Below the pieces are notes generated by a model. The model was not told the DNA's origin, searched no databases, and worked only from the letters and a program-made list of their open reading frames with translations. The position numbers and the translations under genes were made by a program. From assembly GCA_963682055.1 (NCBI GenBank), contig OY821747.1, forward strand, positions 25,480,126-25,544,125: a stretch of 64,000 bases of DNA, written 5' to 3'. Within the stretch, counting starts at the first letter, position 1, and each line of letters starts with the position of its first letter. Of this stretch, positions 35,563 to 46,900 are shown piece after piece. The DNA is from Primula veris (taxonomy: Eukaryota; Streptophyta; Magnoliopsida; Ericales; Primulaceae).

Positions 35563-37151
35563 TGTTGGATTTGGTACTATTTCGAATACGATAAAGAAAA
35601 GGACAATAATATAAAAGACAGGAACGCAATGGAAATAACACTTTATTTCTCACAATTGGAATATGAATGACAATTCCTGACTCGTACAGAATTAAATTAA
35701 ACTGCTGGACTGGTTTCAACAAATAAAAACTGCCGGACTGTTTTGTAAATAAAACAAACTGCCGGACTGTTTTAACAAGAAAAAGAAACTGCCGGACTGT
35801 TTTAAACAAACTGCCGGACTGTTTTAACAAATAAAAAACTGCCGGACTGGTTTTAAACAAACTGCCGGACTGGTTTTAACAAATAAAAAACTGCCGGACT
35901 GGTTTTGTAAATAAAACAAACTGGACTGGTTTTAACGAATAAAAAAAAACTGCCCGGACTGTTATTAAATAAACTGCCCGGACTGTTATGTAAATACTGG
36001 AAATTAAATTACAGGAAAGTAAATTACAGAATAGGAAAGACTGAAATGTAAATTACAGAAACTAAAGGTACTGGAAAGAAAAATACAAAAGGGAAACAGT
36101 ACTGAAATTAAATGGACAGAATAATAAAGGACTGAAAAGTAAATAACAGAAATTAAAAGAAGAGGCAACTGCTGAGCAGTTTCCCTTAAACAATATTTCC
36201 CGAACCACCTTTAAAGGTTTCTGGTTTCGGGACTTTGTTCCCAAGGTACAACTTCTATCTCAGAGTGGCTCGTATGGAAACCGGCACCGAACCACAGGTC
36301 GAGCTGTTGGTGGTGCGGTTCTCTCTCACTAAGTGTATGCTTATGCTGTGAGTTGTGTGTATGAAAGTGTGTTGAAATGAGAGGGGGATGGCTGCCTTTT
36401 ATAGGCTCTACTGAAACCGCAACCATAAATGTTGGTCTTTAATTCTGGGAGTTACACCCCCAGAATCCGCTCAATCAATTCTGAAACCGCAGCATTTACT
36501 CTCATTCATTGCTGACGTTTCTCTTGCTGGAAACTCTAGGGACTCCTTTTGTATTTTATACAAAACTCCCTATTCGGGTTTGGACCCAAGACCCAAGACC
36601 CGAGACCCGAGACATTCCCCAAATCCCAAATCCCAAATCCCAAGCCCAAGCCCAAGCCCAAGCCCAAGCCCAAGCCCAAGCCCACGCCCGAGACCCGAGA
36701 CCCGAGACCCGAGACCCGAGACCCGAGACCCGAGACCCGAGACCCGAGACACGAGACACGAGACACGAGCGAGCGCGCGTGTGTGGTACACACTAATACT
36801 CTTAGGTGTATGTGGACATGTTAGTTTAATAACTACATGGGTTGGTATGGTATATATATTGTAAGATTAACTCTTAATCTTCCAATATGGGATTATACTA
36901 AATGGTTTTTCTCATTAACCATTTCGTTTTTCCAGATTTGAGCTTCCGAGGTACCAACTTTGAAGCCAATTTGTATTCACACCCATTCTCCGAATAGGTC
37001 ATGTGATATACCGTTACGAAGCTCGTCACACGGGCTACTCAACCACGTTGATTACGGTATAAACAACTCAGCGCTGTTACACGAAATAATGACTCGAAGT
37101 TGGTCCAGTGACCATTCGGAAACACCCATGTTTTCACATGTTTTTCCAACA
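35563..37151 (-). repeat. LTR (5' LTR of the element), 1589 bp
   Basis: Same as the other LTR except for a shorter minisatellite (36582-36772). Its TATA box (TATAAAAGG, 36395-36403) would drive transcription of the element on the minus strand. Confidence 0.93.
36582..36772. repeat. U3 minisatellite, short allele (about 190 bp)
   Basis: Same unit types as at 29701-29975, but with fewer CCCAAAT (about three) and CCCAAG units and relatively more CCCGAGA units. Length is 84 bp less than its partner. Confidence 0.9.
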
Positions 37152-37156
37152 AGATT
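37152..37156. repeat. Target-site duplication AGATT, right
   Basis: Perfect partner of 28677-28681. Confidence 0.9.
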
Positions 37157-37536
37157 GGCTATGGAAATATATGTTTCAGAATGGACGACGTTAAACCGAT
37201 AACCCAAAGTCCCAACAAATGAACAAGAGAGGAAATTGATACTCAGAAAATCATGTGTGACCTTGGACTTTATGCAAAAAGAAACCAAAAAAGGAATCAA
37301 GCTTTAGACCCATTTGGAGTTAGCTGTATTATTATTGTTCTTTTCTCGTCCCCAAAGGGCCAAAAGTGAAAAAAGTGCAATCTGGAGAAGACTTATTGGT
37401 CCTTTCATAAAGAAAATGTGGAGTCCACAGTTAGAAACAACCGGCTAAATTTGCATTTTTTTGGCCAAAAAGTGTATAAACCACAAACCATGCATGGAAA
37501 AGCTCTGGCATGAACATTGTTGTTGCAAGTGTATTC

Positions 37537-37663
37537 CCGTGGGGGAAGTGATGGGTAGTCATGTGGTTGTTATCTGAGTATACCATGCTTATCGTCAGGG
37601 TTCGAACCATGTCGTCTGCGAAGTTTCGTAGGTTTTACCTCCAAATGAGTGATAAAAAAAAAA
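37537..37663 (+). mobile_element. Probable tRNA-derived SINE, 127 bp
   Basis: Has an A-box-like 'tggttgttatctg' (37563-37575) and a perfect B-box core GGTTCGAACC (37600-37609), spaced as in tRNA promoters. An A-tail follows (37652-37663), and 7-bp duplications TGTATTC flank it (37530-37536 and 37664-37670). No tRNA cloverleaf is evident, so it is not a tRNA gene. The family was not identified. Confidence 0.6.
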
Positions 37664-37728
37664 TGTATTCTCATTGCTAGAGGTACACTACTGAACATTT
37701 TGAATATAATTTTATATACTTCTGTTTA

Positions 37729-38470
37729 GGGTGTAAAGCGAAACGAGCCGAATAACGGCATGTTTATGTTCATATTCATTTAAATACGAACAAACGTTTG
37801 AAGAACATGAACCGAACATTTGACAAGCCGAACACAAGTTGTTCGTTAACGTCTCTTTTCATTCAAAACATTTAATAATTTAAAATAGTATTGTTTTTTC
37901 CTTTCTTTTTAGAATATATTATAATTTTATCTTTATTATTATATTGTTTACTATGATAAAATTGTCTACAAATAAATAAAATGTTACTTAATTAATCTAT
38001 TTGACATTATAACATAAATTTTTCTTAGCTTTAAGTTTATATATTCTATTAATGTATAAATTCTTTTTTACATATGTATTGTTAATTAGTTTAACGAGTC
38101 GAGCACTTGGCAATAAAATCGGTTACTGTATTTATAGTATGATGATATAAATTACCTTAATAAGTTTGAAATAATACAAACATATCATTAATATTATTAT
38201 AATATAAATAATTTTATTAATTTGTAGTAATACTAACTAGTTTTTGTTAAATCATTAATAGATTTAGTTTTTTAGATTTTATATATATTTACACGAACAC
38301 AAAATTATACGAAACGAACAGAGTCATGTTCATGTTCAATTTCACTTAATAGATGAACACCATGTTCTTGTTCATTATCATGTTCGTTTATAAATGAACG
38401 AACATGAACCGAAACTTAATCAAGTCAAACACGAACGATTCCACAAACAGCTCATTTTATTTACAAGCAT
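37729..38470. mobile_element. Putative MITE with GGGTGTAAA-type ends
   Basis: Left part 'gggtgtaaagcgaaacgagc' and right part, inverted, 'tgtaaataaaatgagc' look like diverged terminal repeats; both arms have 'gaacatgaaccgaa' motifs. Target duplication not seen. Confidence 0.35.
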
Positions 38471-38494
38471 AGTTATGTTACCCATCCAATATAG

Positions 38495-39028
38495 CAACCA
38501 CATCAATTGCCTTAAATTTCTTCTCTAATTTATGATGATTTATACTTTTATGATAAATATAAACATTTTTGAATTATCAATTTCCCTATATATCACCTCC
38601 TTATAATATTAAACTATGGTTTTCTATTCATATTTTTCCCTTTCACATTTATTTTCAACTCCGAGCATTAGCATCAATTAACTCAAATACCACTTTTCCT
38701 CAAAATTTTAAGAAAAATGTTAAAAAAGGTGTTGTATCAATTCCCCAATTTAATACCTCAAATTAGAGGTGAGCGCCAAACTCTTCCTCACAACATTAAT
38801 TATTGATTTCTCTCTTCTATTTTCACACATTCTCACTCATCATCATTTTGCAACACCAACACATTTCATAAATATATATAGTTTTTGAAGTGAATAAAAA
38901 TATATTTTATTACTAATTTGAGGGAAAATATAAGAAGATATATTGATGCAGGTAAAATCTTCCTAAATTTTAAAAACTATAATTTCACTCTAAAATACAT
39001 AAGAAATATAAGGTAATTGATGTGGTTG
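38495..39028. mobile_element. Putative MITE with 27-bp inverted ends
   Basis: Left arm CAACCACATCAATTGCCTTA (38495 on) pairs with TAAGGTAATTGATGTGGTTG (to 39028) with one mismatch over 20 bp, extending to about 27 bp. A related direct copy of 'aattatcaatttccctatat' lies inside (38571) and just outside (39046). Autonomous function absent. Confidence 0.5.
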
Positions 39029-39584
39029 AGTATAAAGATTTTTCAATTATCAATCTCCCTATATCAACTCCCTGTATATACAACGTAAGTTTAGCCCCAA
39101 TGTTAATTTAAGAACATGATAAGGTAACTGATGTGTACCATTTTTTTTTTTAATAAAGTAGTTTTAAATAAGAAACATAGTTGATATACATAGATTGATG
39201 CAATTGATATTTTTGCAAAACTCATTTGCCAATAGTGTACACTAATTATGCCCTAGTGATTGTCATTTCTAGCTTTTTATGAGGGGAAATGAAGGCGTTT
39301 TTAAGCCTTCAAGGCTTTACGCTGACATGACACTCGAATCATTAAAAAAGATTACGCATTTTGTTAACGATTTCTGATGACTAGTCACTAATGTGATTCC
39401 GTCTCCTTATTAATTTGTTCTGTTCCTAAAAAAAAAGTGGCCTATTTTTATGCATATCTTACCCCCGTACGGATGGAATTTAAATATAACGACTTTGACA
39501 TGGGAGAGTGCAAATATTCACGTGAATTATATTCCTAAAATGCTCTTTTTCGCCTTTTTTTTTTCTCTCTTAGTGGGGTGAAAT
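39029..39584. other. Gene-free flank
   Basis: AT-rich sequence between two MITEs; nothing recognised. Confidence 0.5.
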
Positions 39585-40079
39585 CAATGTTTTAAATAGC
39601 GTTATCGCTATCGTAGCGTTTTTTTGAGATTAACGCTAAAAAGGCAAATAGCGTTGCTACATGGCGCTTTGCGGTGTATTTTCTTTTTGCCTAAATACGT
39701 ATAAATATAGTATTAAATTCAAAACATCTAATAAAAATTAACTAAATATATATATAAAAAATTATAACTAATAATCACAAAATGATTATACTTGAGATGC
39801 CAGAGTATTTACTTTGTTTGTAAAAGTTTTGGGGTTTGATTCTCTTTAAACTCCAATAATTTCATTAAAATTTTGATCAAAAATAAAAAAAAAAATACAA
39901 TTTTTTTTTTTGACTGCACCCGCTATAGCGTAAATAGCGTTCGCTATAGCGTAAATAACGTTCCTATAGCGCAAATTTAGCGTTTTTCCATCCAAATAGC
40001 GTTTTAGCGTTGTGTTTTTCTTTCAAAAACCACTATATCGTACAACGTTGCGCAACGTTACGAGATTTTTAAAACAGTG
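39585..40079. mobile_element. hAT-like MITE, 495 bp
   Basis: Ends CAATGTTTTAAATAGCG and, inverted, CACTGTTTTAAAAATC. Flanking 8-bp duplications GGTGAAAT (39577-39584) and GGTAAAAT (40080-40087) differ at one base. The interior is rich in 'aaatagcgtt' and shares the 'caacgttgcgcaacgtta' arm with 22348-23300. Confidence 0.75.
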
Positions 40080-40087
40080 GGTAAAAT

Positions 40088-41881
40088 AGCTGATGTCGAG
40101 AATGCTGCATTCTAGAAGATCATGAAGGGTCACGTAAGGCGGTATGGACCTCAAACGAAAAGTGCAACCATGTATGGCTTTAAAGCAAAAGGCTCGGCCA
40201 AGTTGAGTGTTGTTCAAAAATAGACACTTGGTATCGATTCTAAGTGCCATAAAGTGTTTCTCCTATGTAAACTCCCTTTATTCTTGGTATTTACTGGTGC
40301 TCATATCCTTCTAAGCAATAAGCTCCAAAGGTAACTAAATTCTGGAAATATAATTTTGTGAGAATACATTGATTTAAGGAAAAATGGTCATTTAGTACGT
40401 ATTTGAGACTTAATTATAAAAAACTTATGGTTAGAATCTCTTTGAAAATTAGATATAGATGTTAAATGATGCTACTTATTTTTACCATTTGTTTTTAAGT
40501 TTGATATTGAATGATGTTACGTTGAAATGTATCAAATTTTAAACAAAAACCACAAGTTCGGGTTTTTGATAAAGAAGTCTGAAAGTATTAATCATACAAT
40601 AACTTTCCCTTGATTTAAGACAATATGCCGATAGCAGATTGTCAATACCAGTTATCAATCAATCTTGGACTCCAACAAGTTCTGTTATGGCTTGATTTTG
40701 GAGAGCTGGTTTTTTGTGACAGACTAACAATCCCGGAAATAAAAACGCCACTAATGGTCCGTTTTTATAACATACCTTAAAAAAAAAAAAAAAAAAAAAA
40801 ACTTGCATGGCAAATATGGATACTTGTTCTGTTGTTCATATTAGCTGATATATGAGTTCTATGAGGATTTGCTGCTAAAATACTTCGGAAGTAAATTTTA
40901 CATACTTGTTCTGAGACATAATCTGGCATAATTAGTATAGGCTATTGAGTACGCTTAAAATTTGTAACAATATGTGCAAAGAGTATTGATGGGAAAACGG
41001 GCTCACGCTCTTTTAGCCATGCTGTAGAATTACTGGAGCTGTGCCTTCTTGGCTTCTCTTTGCCTAAGCGTGTCTCGTGACATTTGTAATTCTTATTTAT
41101 TGTATTTACATATTTAGAAATAACTAATGGCACTTCAAATGCGCGCTAAAACCATACATATTTTGAATTGAAACGTATATTTTCACTTTGAAGTCGCTTT
41201 AACTTGTGTTCTAATCTTTTCCGTTTACAGGAGACTGGAATATTTCTTATATTTCGTGTTGAAATTTAATTGCTTTAGATAAGCATCATGTGCTGGATAA
41301 TCAGATTAAAGGAACCTATCTAAGGTAAACTTTAATACCATTCCCTTTCTCAAAAGGCAAAAGGCTTTGACGCTGCAAATGATATAAAGCTTATAACATA
41401 CGAGTTTACTTCTAGGTACCGTTGCGTTTTGACAAACTTCAGATTCTCGTTAGCTAGCGTCGGAAATAGTAAATATCTTTATCCCAGCTGGCTTACCTTT
41501 TTAGGAAGGAAGACCCTTATAGAAAAAAATTGCACAAAACCGGTTCTGGAATTTCTTAATTGCATGGAATGCCAATAAAATTCTTAAGAGCATTTACAAG
41601 GAAAGCAAAAAACGTGACAAAAAAATATTAATATATGAGATTAGTCTTCGGAGCAGTGGTAAAGTTGATATATTGCATTTCATTCTGATCATGCTAAACG
41701 AGCAATAAGATGGAAATTCCCCTCTCCGTGACATTTTTTAGACCCTTCAGTGGTGTGATCTTAGTCCATAGGGGTATAGGGCTAACATCCATTCATAAAT
41801 CATATATCTCATTATAGATAGAAACAAACTTGATCAAGACAGCTTTAATAGTAGCAGTTGCGGACTCTTTTCTTTTGTAAT
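40088..41881. other. Gene-free stretch downstream of the CONSTANS-like gene
   Basis: No gene recognised. An A-tract of about 23 bp at 40779-40801 might be a retroposon tail, but I found no element attached. The right end is the 3' flank of the CONSTANS-like gene. Confidence 0.5.
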
Positions 41882-43986
41882 TTAGTATGACGGGACAATC
41901 CCGTATCCGCCCTCTGTAGAGAACATTTGATCGACTTCAACTTCTAAATTTGTTCTCTTAGCAAAACGGCCTTTGATACGTGGTCGGGTTTCGGCATAGG
42001 CCTTTCTTGAAGCGTACCTAATCGTCTTTTCGAATTTACGTGTCTTTTTCTTTTCTCTGTACCTTAGAACTCTAGCTTCTCTGTCCATCGGAGTTAATTG
42101 GGTTGGCATCTGGACAGGTGAGGTTGAGAAAAGGTCAATTGTGCCCTTCGAGGGTCTCGGTTGAGATATCGAGAGATCACTAGTTGCCGATTCTGGTACA
42201 ACACCTACATCCATCGATGGCGCAGAGACCTGTGACAGTGTCCTTATTTAGATTTACGGAAGTAGGTAGTTTAAAGCGGAATCGAACACCCCGCAATACA
42301 AGACAGTATACCAGTCTGATATTTAGCACCGAATAGCATCTCCAAATTCGATGGTAAAATAGTGACTATGATTTTTTTTCGAGTGTTAGAAAAAGTATGA
42401 TTATTATTATTTAAAAAAAAAACAATTTTACCTAAGCAGCATAGTTGCAGGTGTAAGCTCTTCATTATTCACTAGTATATAATGTTTCTGTTTCTATTCA
42501 AAATGCTATAAACAAGTTATATTTTATCCCTATCTAACTAAAATAGGCATTCATGACTATTGGCAGTGACACTTAGGTAAGTATTGTTGTCTAAGTTTGT
42601 TGCATTTTCCACGCTACCAAAAAAATGTCTAGATAGTGATGCTAATTTTATGACGAGCTGCTTCGTTCGTTTTTGTGACAGTTTAGTATAATTTTGTGAT
42701 AACTTTTTCAGTTTGTGATAACTTTTTCAGTTTGTGACAATATTTGATCGTCATTATATCAACATTATTTTGTAGTGCCAACAATTATGACCGGCAATAT
42801 AGTCGGTTCTACAATTGTAAGGTATTTAGTTCTTGTTGGTGATGGTTTTCTGAATAAGTGGACGAGTTATTGCATAAGGAGTATTGAAAAATACCGAAAA
42901 TAAAACATATAAGATCGATCAATTCAAGGAATACTTACGTTATGGTTGATGGAAGCAGGGTATCCATAGCGGCTTTTTAGTGTGTCGTATTCGATACCAA
43001 ACTGATAGTTAAGGTGCTCATGCTGAATTTGAGTCTTTATTTCACTTTGAACAGGCACAACACTATCTCCACCATATCCCTTTCGTGGAAAATCATTATT
43101 ATAACTCTGTTGTTGATCACTGTATTGATCTGTACACCGACTATCTTGACATGTACCACTATAGTTAACAAGGTCCAAAAACTCATCCATAGCTTCTCCA
43201 CCATAAGAAAAGAATCCTCCATTATTGTTGTTAGTGTTCTTCACAGGATTGAGCAATAGCCACGAAGCCGCTTCGTCCTCGTCCTCTTCGTCTATTGTCT
43301 CAAAAACGCTATCCTGATCTGCACGGCGGAACCACGAATTTTTTAAATAAGGAAAAAAAGATAGCAAACAAATATTGTTTTCACAGGTTTTATATCATTA
43401 TTTTAAACATGTTAATACTTTAAATTTTACAAAGGTGCAATGGGTTTCTCATGACTATGATGATGTTGTTGCTGACCATTTGAATAAAGAAATGTTCACT
43501 ATGGGTGGAAAATTAGAAAAATGGAAATATAATATCCAAAAAATGTTGTTGCTGACTTTTTGAATAAAGAAATGTTTTTTTTTTTAATTCTTATAATAAT
43601 TGTAACACTATTGTTACTACCTAGTTTAGTTTCTCACCTGGATCCCTGAGTGGCTCGACGAGAGAGCCGCCAGGTATAGGGAGGATGGGGACACGGACGT
43701 GACGACGAGCTAAGGGATTGGCAGAGTGGACTTCTGCATCGCAAGTGGAGCAGAGGGAGGCCGAGTCGGCCTTGCATAGGAAGGCAGCTGGAGCACGCTC
43801 GCATGCCTCGCATACATACACACGTTCATGGAGCGACGTCGCATGGATGCGCACGTCGCACCCAGTGCAGAGGTATGCTGAGTCTGCACGACAATAGACT
43901 GTGCATGCGGCCGAGCGACAGTGGTCGCACGGCCGTGCCCAGTTGTTTATATCTATGTTTAGGACATTGTTTTCCTTTTTCAACAT
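41882..43986 (-). CDS. COL: CONSTANS-like B-box/CCT protein, 3 exons
   Basis: Exons on the minus strand: 43986-43638, 43318-42939 and 42229-41882, joined in phase to 358 residues. B-box 1 is residues 20-53 and B-box 2 is 59-96 ([20 protein letters not shown], then [15 protein letters not shown]). The middle region has the acidic [15 protein letters not shown] and Asn/Gln-rich parts. MDVGVVPES starts near 249, and the CCT domain is 291-334 ([20 protein letters not shown], then [15 protein letters not shown]). This is group I of the family (CO, COL1-COL5), nuclear regulators of photoperiodic flowering and light responses that bind DNA through CCT with NF-Y partners. B-box 1 is short: only four residues separate the two last His, against eight in B-box 2 and in CO. 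The first intron, right after the B-boxes, is extra compared with the one-intron layout I know for this group. Confidence 0.93.
42612..42777. mobile_element. CACTA-type MITE in the COL intron 2
   Basis: Ends CGCTACCAAAAAAATG and, inverted, CACTACAAAATAATG, with 3-bp duplications CCA at 42609-42611 and 42778-42780. The interior has a 21-bp direct repeat with 'gtgataactttttcag'. The imperfect left end lowers certainty. Confidence 0.5.
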
Positions 43987-46900
43987 TTTGTTTTTCCTTT
44001 TTTTTAATTTTATTATGGTTAATTGGTTGCTGTAGACTTGTATTGAGCTATTTGTATTTTATTATGTGACTATGTGAAGAGGGTTGCAAGTGTGGACTAT
44101 TACAAGTAAGGGTTTGGGAGAATCCAAACGTACACGTGGCGAGAGTTTAGTGGAAGCAAAAATTTGTGACTTTATCTTGTGGTTTGCTTAAATTTTGTGG
44201 GTTATTGGTGTCCGATTACATTTTAATAATATTTTTGTTTATAATAGTATCTGTTTTTTTTTATATTTTAACATTTTTTTTATGTAATAATTCAAACAAA
44301 CTCTAAAAAAAACAAAAGATAAAAATAAAAACGGCTTTTAAGCTATTTTTTTTACACTTTACTATTTTTCAAAAAGAGATTATAATATATTTTTTAGGTT
44401 AAAAACAGTTTTTCATCTCTTTTTTACATTTTAATATATTTTTCGTATAGATTATAAGTTATTTTTTAAATTTAAAAAGAGTTTTTTTTTTTTTATTGAT
44501 GGAGTGACTACAAATTAAAAAAGTTTTTTGAAAAATCTTATGAAATATATACCCCTATATAAATTACCTTTGATACATAGTCGGGCCCAATCTCTTGAGG
44601 CTTTTGGAATCATTTGGGGATAATTACATAAAATCGTCCTTAAAGTTGAAAATGTGACATAGTTGTTCACTTGTTCCCATCCAAGCTTCCATTGGCATTA
44701 AGTTACTTAAAATGATGAAAACATAATAAATAATATTTGATTGTGCATTCGTGGGATAATTTAATGTTCTTATAATCGGTATAATAATCACTAAAGTGAG
44801 CATATTAATACACTTAATATTAGTATTAAAGTGTTTAGGAAAGGGTAAGTCTAAGGCCTTATTTGGTTCCATTATTGATAGGTTGGTAGCGGATTAGAAG
44901 TTTTACCGAACCCTTGAATGATGTGTTTGATTGTATATAGTGCAACCAGAATATTATTATGAAACGGACTATAAAATGATGTACTTTTAAAGTATTTATA
45001 ATATCATAGCGGGATGTGATATTACATTTACATTAGTCCAATAATTTCCGGATTCCTAATCTGCCCTTCAATTTATATCACGCTCATAATGAGAACAAAT
45101 TAGTAGTCCCGAAACTACGGATAACCCAACCAAAACGAAGCCTAAGTGATACCCATGTCCATGCAGGCGAGACAGCTAACCATCCTTATTACCTATATTG
45201 GTAAGCAAATTATACAATTTCATACTTCATATAATATTCAAAATTAACATTTATATATTATATTTGTTCTATCAGAATTTTAAGCCTCTTCTGTGAAACT
45301 TTTTTCTACAAGTTGCCAATATATTTTGATACCATACGTGTTAGTTACTATGTTGAGTACACTTGGTGGCCTCTTTGCCAACTCGATACAAAAATTTCTT
45401 ATGGTTTGGGAACTACATTCAAGTTCTTACTTCTTGGTTAGAAAAAAATGGTGCTTGGTTGATTAATTGGATCCACAATGGATCCTGATAGATAAAGTAA
45501 TGATAGTGATAGACTAGTGGACTGTCAATTCTTCTTCTTTCCTGTCCAACTTGTTACATCTTGGTGGCAAAAAATGAAAAAATTAGTAGCTTCAAACTCA
45601 ACTTACAGAGTTACAGTATAATTGTTTTCTTTATTAAAGAAGTTATTCCTTGGTCATCTTCAAGATCAAGTCCTTTTATTAGTTAATATATGTTTAATTT
45701 CTGTGTGTGAAAATTTAGAAGTTTACAGTTGGATGAACTCATGAATGTTACATGCTCAAGTAATCATAGCTCACTTAATTTAATTATGCGACAAACCGAA
45801 CTTATTTTAATAGTGGATGATATGTTAAATATTACTATTGGTATGAAATTTCAACGTATTGTGCACTTTTTTTTTAATATTGTTAAGGTCACGACTATAA
45901 AATAGAAGTATTAAATAGCTATTGTTCACAACCATATAAACTAACCCTATCCATATGAACCAAATCCAAACCTTTCAGAAAGAAAAAAATAAAAATAATG
46001 TATAAACAATCAAAAGGTTTAACTTATCCTTTTCTCTATATCGAAAGGTTAAAGATAAACAGTGTTACAAATTTATTTCTCCTTTTGTGCTGTCTATCTC
46101 ACCAATTTAAATGGAGAGTTTGCTTTCCACCAACAGCTATATGGAAAGAAACTTAGGATTAGGATTCACGTGGAACCATTCAAGTCACTCACTTGTAGTT
46201 TCAATTTTTGTAGTAATATATATATTTTGTTTGCATGTTTAATTCAACTCTAACATCTCTTGTTGTTAGCAAGGAAAATTATAACAATTTTAATCCCTAT
46301 GCTTACAATTTTTCTTGTTCATACCATGATACAACCATTCTTCTAAATCTAATATAACTTTCATTTTTCTCAATATTGGTTCCCTCTTAGTTCCATAGGC
46401 CAAGTCACAATTTAATAGGACTTTTTTTTAGTGGTATCGTTTACCTTTTATACTCGGTAAATGTTAGACTGTTCCATCTAAATTGTCCGCTATGAAAATA
46501 TGTGTATTTTGAGATACAAATATTCCGCATCTAAATTGTTAAAATAACAAATTTGAAAAACCTTTCAATGTACTCAAGTTAAATTTGACTATATAATTTT
46601 ATTTTTTTTGTATTTTGGACAATTTAATCACAAAGTATGCATCCCAAAATTATAGTAATATGGAAAGCATGAATGAATATAACTTATAATATTCAATCTC
46701 ATCTTTCTTGGTTTATTTGTAACATCAAATTGAAATCAACTCAAAAAATACAAGAACATCAGGGTATTTAAAAAAAAAATTTGAATTCAACTCAGCTAAA
46801 AATTACAAGAACACAAAAATTATAATATTTTGACTTGTTCCAATTTATTAGGGTTACCAAAAATAATAAACAATTTTATAATATTTATTAGATTATCCAT

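Larger units (their letters stand above)
28682..37151 (-). mobile_element. Young, nearly intact Ty1/copia retrotransposon
   Basis: An 8470-bp element read on the minus strand. It has TGTTGG...CCAACA termini and perfect 5-bp duplications AGATT at 28677-28681 and 37152-37156. LTRs are 1673 bp (28682-30354; 3' LTR of the element) and 1589 bp (35563-37151; 5' LTR). In the stretches I compared, the LTRs seem identical apart from an 84-bp length difference inside a U3 minisatellite, so insertion is very recent. Gag and pol form one frame, broken by a single stop. A polypurine tract (TGTGGGGGAT) lies at 30355-30364. The leader (35224-35562) does not begin with the usual initiator-Met primer-binding sequence. 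Confidence 0.96.

Noticed and set aside
37557..37612. A tRNA gene, because of GGTTCGAACC
   Set aside because: No acceptor stem or full cloverleaf can be built, and an A-tail with target duplications is present, so a SINE fits better.
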